NCBI GenBank assembly: GCA_001695595.3
Contig: MBPM02000048.1
Coordinates: 310,001 to 374,000 of the forward strand
Direction of reading: 5' to 3'
DNA: 64,000 nucleotides
Origin: Plasmopara viticola
Taxonomy: Eukaryota; Oomycota; Peronosporomycetes; Peronosporales; Peronosporaceae
Both the position numbers and the translations under genes were made by a program. The number at the start of each line of letters is the position of its first letter. Position 1 is the stretch's first letter. Of this stretch, positions 55,437 to 64,000 are shown in pieces. The notes under the pieces are model-generated. The model ran no database searches. It worked only from the letters and a program-made list of their open reading frames with translations, and was not told the DNA's origin.

Positions 55437-58400
55437 CAGTATGCCAGCTCTGCTTGGTTACAGGTAACGGTCAGTCGCATCCTCTCACATTATGAGCTGG
55501 GCTACATTTAATTAAATGTAGACTCTTCGACTTTTACACGAAATGTCGGCTTCGTCGTTGCGGAACCAAACAGACAGCGAGGAAAGCCGTCAATTCGGGT
55601 CAATTAAACAAGACAGTGTTAAATAGGTCTCTCAGGTACTTGAAGGTGCCTTAAAGTTTGAACGGCTTCTATGTCCAAGGCTACGCCTAAACGAGAAGCT
55701 GTACCTGCAAAAAAGGCTGCTTCTACATTGTGTTCGGCAAATAAAAAGTGTTCCGCCGAGCAGAAAACCGTTTTTGGGCAAAGAAGGATCGAATTAACCA
55801 AAATCACTCCACTTTAAGCGAAAGGCTTGCGTATCATGAGACTCGTACACTTGTCGTCAGGCTGACCGTCCATGTAATTGAGCCTAACCAGTATATAAGG
55901 GTAAATACTTGGCAGCTTTGATAAGTAATGCAACTATACGTGATACCCTCGCTGACGATGCCACCAGCGTAGAGCACCAGGAAGAAAAGGCTGACGTTAG
56001 CGCCAACAACAATGGGAGATCTTATGGGTGGGTCGAACGACGTAAATATTCGATGTAGTGAACTACAAGCTTTGTGTCTCGACAACAGTCAGGCAATGTT
56101 TCTGTCCTGCTAAAGGTTCACTCTTTGTAGACTCCAAATTCGACAAGAAAGATGAGGACCTAGCGGATGAAAATGATTCGCTAAACGCAGACTATAGTGT
56201 CAATGAGTACGCCCATCTTTACACGCGCCGCGAGGGTTTATCGACTACCTCTTTCCTATAAACTTGGCTTGAAACGATTGTTTTAGCGTGACCTTACAGC
56301 GTACATTCCGCACTCGTCAAATCATTTACTCAGTGTCATAAAATAATAGAAGTCAGGGGTGGCCTGTTCTTTGTCTGGTGTTACTTTTAATCACATCCTA
56401 TTATTGGATAAACCATCGAGATGCTACACTCTACAATATATAACTCAACCTCATCGGATGAATTCCTTCACGATTATTGCCTTCGAGTAAAACCTGCTTA
56501 TACTATAGATCGGAGTTAGCCTACGACAGGTATGACTCGACTTCGATATAATGAGAGCCAGGGACCGGATGTTCACATCCTGAGCGTGGGTAAAAAAATG
56601 TCACCCTCATCGTACTCAATCTGTGGCTGAATACAGCAACTTACTCACAGATTGCATGTTGCATCCGATAGTTTTGTCAACGTCCTTGATCCATCTTGTT
56701 GGAAAATTGCAACGGCTCCACCGCGATCAGTGAAGCGTGATGTTTGCAACACCTCACAAGAAGCTCACAGCGTCCGCGAAAACGTCTGTTTCTCAGTACG
56801 CATTTTAGTAGTGCATGTAAATATCGCTGCCCACGCATTTTTACTAGCTCCTTCGCAACCAAACATACGCGCTTGAGACTGCTATTAAGGTCGACTTGGG
56901 TGATCAAGTCGTGGCGACCCCGATCCCTCGAAGATTTAAACAAAAGAATGATCGTCTTTGACTAAGTGTTCTGATAGGGTCACGAATGGATCGACCGTTG
57001 TACGCCTTAGTGCAAGATGTGCGAATTGTGGCAACTTCATTCGTAATTGTTGTATACCGAAATTGTTTTGATCTAAAATCTCGATCGTTGATCTCCCTAA
57101 AAAACTCACTGTCGTTTCAAAATTGTAAACTTACCAAGTTTTTTACCACCTGATACATGCTGTAGCTAACGCATGCTAAAGAAATCTTCATCAGTTATTG
57201 GGACTATAGCACTGCTTTTAAAACTCGATAGCTTTTTTTAAAGAGCGCTAAGCTACGAGATCAAGCTGATATCTACTCCTTACAAATAAATTTTTGGGTC
57301 TTGCACGATGCGTTTGGATGAGTAGTCCTTCATCGACATCTAAAGTGCGCTTTTCCAGCTCAAGCAATTAAATCGTATTTAAACGCATTGGAGTGGAATA
57401 CCGTTTGTTCATGTGAATTTTATCTCACTGAAGTCTTTACGACGTCGTTATAGCTGCCAAAAACAGCAATTTCTTCAATTTTCAAGAGTCCTTCATCCCT
57501 GCACCCATATTTTAAGGTATTGATGCAAGCAGTTGTTGCTGTTGTCGCATCATTTCTTATCCCTTCAATAGCGTTTCTCTGCTCGAGCTGCACACCTCTA
57601 TTTTACTTGATATAGCTCTGAATTTACGAATGTGCTATCAAATACTCAAGTGGTGGTAGCAAATTGCTTTTGACCGTTGCAAGCACCCAAATGCTCCATC
57701 ACCTCCAGTACAGCGTTATTTGAAAGCCTTTAACTTTAGCACTGAATTGAAAGCTGCTTCCAAACATACAGTGATAGATCACATTCTTAGAGGAAAACTT
57801 TGACATGTATTGATAATCTTTGTCGACACAAACGCGTGATATACTGTGTCAAATTTAGCTATGTGATCATCCCAATTGTGAGCAATCGCTTATTTCTCGC
57901 TAATTTCATCTTTTTAGGCTTCACAACTGTAACATCTTTCTTCAGAACACTATTTGTCTGGATAAATCTTCACAAAAAGGTTTTGCACTTTACGAAACGC
58001 ACTCTTGCCTTTAAATTGTTGTAGCTTTTGCTACATATCAGGCCAATCCGTTTCAACGTCTTTAAAGATCTGAGCAAAGCCCGCTCTTTTCGCAGAACAG
58101 TGTTATTCGCTCTCCTTTTATCCCGTAGAAGAGCACAAAGACCACCATACGTCAGTACCAACCACATACTCGCCAAGGAAGATGAAGACGTTAATACCAA
58201 TACGTATTCTGTTAAATACTGACTGTTGTACAGCCGATGTAGCCCCTGACAAGCACCAAGCTAGACGCCGTGAGTTGTTAATAGTGTTTTTTTGGACTGC
58301 TCTTCCAAAAGAAAATTAGAAACGCAGCGTTTATTGTTCGTACCGATTTGTCAGACATTTCTGTATGCTTAGCACTTGCTGATACGCGACGAACTACCAC

Positions 58401-59600
58401 CACTTTTAGAACCTGATTGTATAGTTGGAGAGCCTAACGTTTGACTAGCTTAGCAGCGGAAGAGCTGACAACGGTGTTGTAATTGCCATCAAGACAAAAA
58501 TACGGATTATACTGAGCACAGATAGACCTGAAATTCTGCTAATCATCAATTCTTGGAATACCACTATTTTCATCTCAGCAAGCCTGTTCTGTAATTTTCC
58601 GATTGTCACGTAATTGTCGTCACCGACAGCTTCACAAGTAGCGGTTACGCAATATAGGTTTATATTCTCAAAATACATATACGCTAGTGGTATCCATAGC
58701 AAACGCAATTATGCAATTTCAGACCAAAAGAAAATTCGGGTGTCCCATTATATTGGAAATCATGAGACTTTATTGACTGAAAATATTCCAATGTGGAAAA
58801 AAGCAGACGGAGCAAAGTTCAGGATGGGAGCAGTAGATGGAAGAAAGCCTATAGTTAGATTGTACCAAGAAAATAAGTCGTACGCCCCCTCCATTTAATA
58901 ATGCTTTATAATCTTCTTTAAGCAACAAACACTCCTCTTTCTAAGGCTTCGACCCGCCCGCGCCTCAGCCTCGTTCGACAACAACTTAAATTAGCTTTCT
59001 CCGCGACTGCGTTTCACTGATAGATACATCCTGATTTGACGAGACCGCATGGATTGGGTTATTTTGTTTGTGGGAAAGCGCTGCACGTGTCTACGAAACT
59101 TCAGTTATGGGCTTCGGCCTGTCAACATTCTTTAAATCGAGATTTTTGTTGTTTCGAATGCGTCATTCTACAATATTCCGAAACAACTATGATAAATCGT
59201 GCAGCTACAGGCTTGTCGCTTTTTTTAAAAGGAGCTGGACAATGAGCTCCGCGGTAAACCCTTATGCACTAAGAATTCGTTTTGTGTTGACCCTCTTACT
59301 TTTGAATACTTGAGCGCTGAAAGATTTTTGTGATATCGTTCGTTCAGCACCAGCCGATGGCCACGTTCTAGCTTCTTAACGCAAATGCTGCACTTGGTGA
59401 TTGTTTGTGACCTTTCCGGATGAAATTGGCGCGTTCAATTTTTAACTACCAAAGCTCTCTACGGTTATTAGAGCAGTAAACCGGTCTTTAATCGTTCAAA
59501 GTTCGAGTAGAAGCCAACTAGTTCACGACTTATATAATTTTCTTCGTCTTGAGAGAATTATACGACTTTTGTTCGATTAAAAAAATCAATTTAGTCCTCT
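55437..59600 (+). repeat. Large decayed repeat S3, copy 3
   Basis: The longest S3 copy, aligned with 12585-15840 and, inverted, with 40430-43785. On the minus strand 56677-56943 is open and reads HDLITQVDLNSS...RGQRYLH, similar to the 42.4-kb frame. About 58640-58950 has no counterpart in copy 2 and seems to be an insertion. It contains most of an open frame (58614-58898) ending GAVDGRKPIVRLYQENK that I do not recognise. A perfect 20-bp palindrome, CTACATTTAATTAAATGTAG, lies at 55502-55521. S3 is followed by gene X and an effector, as in the 33.8-43.8 kb arm. Confidence 0.55.
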
Positions 59601-60349
59601 TCATTTTATCAGCCACGATATAGTCACGAACACCCCGGGCCTGTTGTTGTATTAGCTGGCAAAGCGATTATAGATTCTAGTTTTTTTTATTAATTTTGTT
59701 TTTGAGGCTAAAAATCGATACTTCCTTGCCCCGATTACGTCGCCAGACACAAATAGGGCGTTGTTTTTTGCTTTAGCTCCTACGCCATTTAGCGTGGGCT
59801 ACGATCGCTTTAGATGTTAGAGGCATAAGCGATGATATAAAATTGAAATCGAAATTAAAACTTCATCTACCTGCTGCCTTGATCGTTGCTTCTAAGATTT
59901 TTTGTGGCAAACCTTACTTAATTTTCTGGAGAACCTTCGAAATTCTTGACGCGTAGCCAAATTTAAAATACTTTAAACAACTCGTCCAATTTCCCGCGTT
60001 GAGAATCGGACATACTTTAAAGTCTGCGGACAGCCTCATGTGGAACTTGCAACTAGCTAAAGCTTGGTGTATTTATGATTGATGTCAACAGGAAGAAGCG
60101 GTTTGATACAAAAGTAAGGCAGTAAGTTGAAAAAGTGTGATCAATACTCTTATAACCAGTGGCAAGCTACATGAGGTAAAGTCTGGTACCAAATGGTATT
60201 GACGGAGGCGGAGTAATTTCCTGCGCTTTAATCCTTGCGATAGAGCTTTTATCTCTAAATAACATCAAGAAAGTGGACTAAGCGAGTAAGTGCTGTCAGC
60301 ATTAAGAGGGAACTTGAATTCAGCTTTTGCAGGAATACCTTAAGCTCTG
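59601..60349. other. Intergenic, nothing recognised
   Basis: No gene, RNA or repeat partner is seen between S3 copy 3 and gene X copy C. Confidence 0.35.
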
Positions 60350-63085
60350 CGTGACGTTACTTTTGAAGACGCAAATGGATTCGTTTTGATCAATCATATA
60401 TTTGGCGTCCAACCGAATCAAAGTAATATTTGTAAGCTATACTACGAAGGGTCTACAACGCAATGCGTTTTATCAATACTCCCACTTGGATACCTCAAAG
60501 CATTAGAGAGAAAGAAATGAACAAGTGATATCGAAATGTTTACTTGCCGCTTGTTTCTCGGCACAATTACTCAGCCAATTTCCAGGACCTCAGCAAAAAG
60601 AGTGCGAATTATTTCTCAACCAGTTGCCGTACAGCCAGCATCTCCATTGTTTCGGCTAATTTCTAGCTCCGACAAGACGCAAAGTCCGGTTCGCACGAAA
60701 AGCGACATGAAGTAAGACGAATTGATACAGTGTTTTACGGACTTGAACTGCGCTCAACAAAAGGCTTGACCCGTCTAAAAGACTCTGGACTACTCCAAGA
60801 ACCTTCAAAACTCCGCAAGCTGTTAAATAAGCTGCAAGACATCCTCATCGTCGGCGTGTTGCTGGTTCACTGCAAACACCACCTTCTCGGCCTAAATGAG
60901 GAGGCGTCAAAATGCTCCTGTTAGACTTGGAGTCCGTTCATGTGCCAAAAGCACACGCAATTGGCGAGGCAGAGAAGTCGCATGCTCCTGGGTCTCCAAA
61001 AAATTGTCTGGAATGTTTGGAAAGATGTTCAACTCGCCAAGAATTAATCCAAGCACAAGTAATCACCAGTAGTTGCTCCAATTTGCGCCCCTCGATAGCC
61101 TCTGATTCTCTCTCCGCAAATGACAATGCTCAGTAACAAGTCAAGATCTTAAGACACAACCTTCTCAGATCATGTTCCATCTATACGGATATCTCCAAAC
61201 GTTAAGCTCATTGTTGGACGTAGACAAAGCGGACGACGTGCACGTGCGATACAGCAAACTTACGTGTGCACCTCCAACGCATTCATTCCCACAAGCGCTT
61301 GCACTTTCGCTAACGTCGGCGACAGAAACTTGAAAGCGAAAAGCCCAAATTTGTTGCAGCAAAAGCGCGGCACCTGCTCACAGAGCATTACTATTTACTG
61401 GAACGAACGCTATACTGACGAGAGAGCTCACCATTTGAGCAAAATCAATTACGTCACGTCGACCCAACTCCATGTGATGAATCCAGTTGACCCAGAAAGT
61501 CGGCACAACAAATCGTCCACTGCATGGCCATGGGCCACGCCAGCTTGTGATTTTGTCGCTGCTGTCCACAAAGCGCAATGTCGAGCTGCTGAACAACAAA
61601 TGTTGTGCAGCTGCGAAAAGTAACGGACTTTGGTGTGATTGCACGTAGAAATGAGTCACCGCGTCCAGTGAGAGCCTTCGTTCGGTAAACGTCTTCTCAA
61701 AGTAATGGCGACGTTGCGATGCAGACGCTAACATGAGCGTCCCGACTTTAACAGTAAATTCAGCAATTTCTGCATACTAGCTACAGCACGAAGCACAGCT
61801 GTTTTCTAGTATTTCGTGAATGTTGTGGCGACAAATGAGCACACACGTTAATCCAGTTCCTTACCCGGTAAGGTTTTTTTGTGAGCAGTAGGTACAAACG
61901 CAGGAAGGCCCAAATATTCACACGCCAATACTGCTAAAATCACATTCATAACAGCCATTTCGACGACACGTACGAACCATCTGAAGCCGCAGTGTAGCAA
62001 TGGCACTCGGGACCATGGAGAAAACTCCCTGGAGCCAAAATCTCCTCGTGCAGTTTTGTTGCAGTCATTTGAAACTCGTCGTGTTTCATTCATAGACGTC
62101 ACCATGCAGCCAATCGGTATTGCCATCAATCACAGCACTTAAACGCTCAAAAATGTGTTTCATTTGCCCGACACAGGCGTCAGAAAGAGCATCGAAGATT
62201 TCTTCCCGACATTTAAGCCACAACGGTGTCTTTGTTATCGGCACACAAGCCGATGGGGCTGTCATAGCTTTGCCTTGAAGTGGACCTCTAGCTACTCATA
62301 GATAGCAATAACTGGCGCAACACCTTGAGTGCTGTAAATCGCAGTGCCAAAGCTCCAAAAAGTGCTATGAGATTCTTGCCATTCTGCTTGGTCTTGGAGT
62401 CTTTACGTTTAAAAACTCTTCCAATGTCCGTACTCTGCAACAACTTGTACGTGTTTCTCATCGTAATTCCTTGCGTCTGCACGGCACAGATCAAGTCTCG
62501 ATAGCTTTCCAATAGTCTAGCCAAAGCGTCTTTACTCGCATTGTCTCGAAATAACTCAGGCACAACGTCTACAAGCTCACCAATAGACTTGTGCGCTTCA
62601 TGTCGAATGTTCACTTGCAAATGCATCGAGCCACTGCACAAGTAGGTTGGATTGAGTGTGGCAGATGGAGTCAATTTAAAGCGAAAATCCGAAAAATGGC
62701 TTTCTACACTTGGATCGCAGTCTCGCGCACAACGGCCTCTTCGTCCTTTAGCGTGGGTTAGAAGCACTCAAGCAGCACTGATGCGTTGGCCCGCCTACTA
62801 TTTGCTGTATTCAGTGCTGCCGTTTCTTTAATTCCCTGAAGTGCACGCCAGCGCACGTGAGCAGTATAGTGGCCTATCTGCTGTAGCAGTTCCAGAGCTC
62901 CCAGAGCTTTGCGCTGCGCCTACTTTGCGTTTCAGTATCAACAGCTCTAGTAGATTGATGCGACTCAACGTAATGCCTGCTTGCGTGACGGTGCGATGCG
63001 GCGGCCCACCTTGCGCTTGGGCTGTTTACAGTTTGCTAGCTTCTTTTTGGCCTCAGCGGTGGTTGCGGCGCATGCCGCGACTTAT
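60350..63085 (-). pseudogene. Gene X relic, copy C (about 2.7 kb)
   Basis: Minus-strand copy of X, collinear with copy B. The best-preserved piece is an open 159-codon frame at 62288-62767. It contains HFSDFRFKLTPSATLN, ELVDVVPELFRDNA, DALARLLESYRDL, CAVQTQGITMRNTY and FKRKDSKTKQNGKN. Other matches include LLYRTC near 61260 and HCVVDPS near 60450. Stops and frameshifts elsewhere show it is dead. It retains the central region missing from copy A. Its 5' end lies about 290 bp from effector gene 4 on the other strand. Confidence 0.6.
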
Positions 63086-63374
63086 TTAATTTGGCAAAGC
63101 GACCACACCACATGACTATAATTGGTCCTCTGCTCTAACAAAGCCCAGCTTCAATTGAGGCTGACCTTGACGGCCAGTAGTGACAGTAATATCATATATA
63201 CCAGCCTTAAAATCACAAAAGTAGTTGTCGCCCCTTGTTGATGGATACAAATTACTCCTAAAAATGAACGGGAGTCTGCCAATAAGCGCAGTACTGAAAT
63301 AAGTCAAACGACGCCGAACACTTCAAAAGAAACGATTGGCCGTATTACCAAACTCTACATCAAGGACCAACATC
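63086..63374 (+). promoter_or_regulatory. Divergent promoter region of effector gene 4 and X copy C
   Basis: ATTACTCC at 63251-63258, followed by GGGAG at 63270-63274, is the family's inverted repeat with a damaged right arm, 117 bp before the start codon. ATTGGCCGTATTACCAA is at 63335-63351. A clear initiator-like TCATT is missing. The effector frame is open through this block from 63336, but paralogue comparison shows it is promoter and not coding. Confidence 0.45.
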
Positions 63375-64000
63375 ATGCGCGGCGCATTCTACGTAAAGAC
63401 TGCGCTTCTCATCACAAACAGCATCCGGACAGCTGCCGAGTATAATCAACCTAGACATCGACCAATGTCCCTTCACGATCGTGTGATTCCAGGCAGAATG
63501 GACACTGAGTCATCGCCTCGAAGATATCTTCAGGGCAGTCGTGAACAGCACGAAGACATGGCGCTCAGCGCGGCTGATGAAGAGCGCACGCCGGAAGCTA
63601 CCACGCGGATTATTGAGAACTTTTTTACATTATTAAGCGAGAAGGCGCTAGATTCGATAAAGAAAGCTGCACATTTATCCTTGGATTTAAATGCTCCACC
63701 GGAAGAGACTTTACCGGGTGTTTTGGAGGCATACAACAGTTTACGGTATCAGGACCCTCGCACGTCTACCACTAACAACCCCAGAGTCTCCAGTAGTCAT
63801 TCAAGCAAAAAAGCAGTCTGGACAAAGCCTCGAGCTCCGCCATTCCCAAGAAACTTCCCGGTCATCCGCCCAAAAAATTGCGCACGAGTGCGCCTCTAAG
63901 GGCGGCGGATATTCAACGCAGCATCAGTCGTGACAACAGGTTATCTACGCTAAAATACTTGAGTGACGATGACATTCAACTCGTTCATAAATTGTATCTT
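63375..64000 (+). pseudogene. RxLR-family effector gene 4, 5' part, with apparent one-base frameshift
   Basis: The start MRGAFYV at 63375 opens a clear family member: signal peptide 1-22, RYLQ at the RxLR position (50-53), DEER at 68-71, and LSLDLNAPP at 101-109, which carries both LxLxL and DLNxxP forms of the EAR motif. Compared with genes 1 and 2, a single C is missing within the AAAAAACGCAGT stretch, at about 63812. The frame then runs into unrelated residues and stops at 63899. Family-like sequence continues in the next frame to the window edge with no further stop. It may be a recent pseudogene, an assembly or sequencing error in a homopolymer, or a natural short secreted form. The C-terminal modules lie outside the window. 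Confidence 0.8.

Overview
This window looks like a piece of an oomycete genome from an effector-rich, gene-poor, repeat-dense compartment. The best guess is a downy mildew of the Plasmopara type, because the secreted proteins start with MRGAFYV and carry RxLR/dEER-type leaders. Genus and species are inference. There are no bacterial operons, rRNA genes or CRISPR arrays. Almost all open frames shorter than about 150 codons are chance frames or repeat fragments. The convincing genes are intronless.

The coherent biology is one family of large secreted RxLR-type effectors. Three members are intact: 1220-3121 (+, 633 aa), 7671-9593 (+, 640 aa) and 33824-35758 (-, 644 aa). A fourth (63375 to the right edge, +) has a one-base frameshift. 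Two truncated N-terminal relics lie at about 26240-26599 (-) and 50610-50938 (-). Each intact protein has a signal peptide, then an RxLR-position motif at residues 50-53 (RFLP, RILL and RFLR; RYLQ in the fourth), then (D)EER at 68-71. A DLNAPP motif follows at residues 104-109 and matches the plant EAR repression motif DLNxxP. After that come a basic NLS-like stretch and two copies of a roughly 150-residue module, each ending in a Y-x2-F-x2-F-C-x6-C signature. These parts suggest a host-nuclear, possibly TOPLESS-recruiting effector family. That function is a hypothesis and is not shown here.

Layout. Positions 1-10740 hold two tandem copies of a unit: a decayed divergent gene 'X' (-), then an RxLR gene (+), then a shared 3' flank. 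The first unit is interrupted by about 2.8 kb of repeats. Positions 10741-22780 are mostly unclassified decayed repeat DNA. Segment D1 (22785-28990) carries one effector relic, a SINE-like insertion and a MITE. Positions 29100-33800 hold repeats, a foldback/MITE element and another SINE-like copy. Positions 33824-43785 (effector, X, a tRNA-derived SINE, repeat S3) match 55437-64000 in inverted orientation (S3, X, effector). Between these arms lies D2 (44035-52850), a diverged second copy of D1 interrupted by about 3.1 kb, followed by a repeat copy and a tRNA-Leu(CAA)-like gene.

The effector genes share promoter parts about 20-125 bp upstream of the start codon, including an inverted repeat ATTACTC...GAGTAAT. 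Every effector copy lies head-to-head with a copy or remnant of gene X. Genes 1 and 2 alternate between near-identical stretches and stretches dominated by amino-acid replacements. All similarities were judged by eye. Boundaries of diverged repeats are approximate, to about 50-100 bp.
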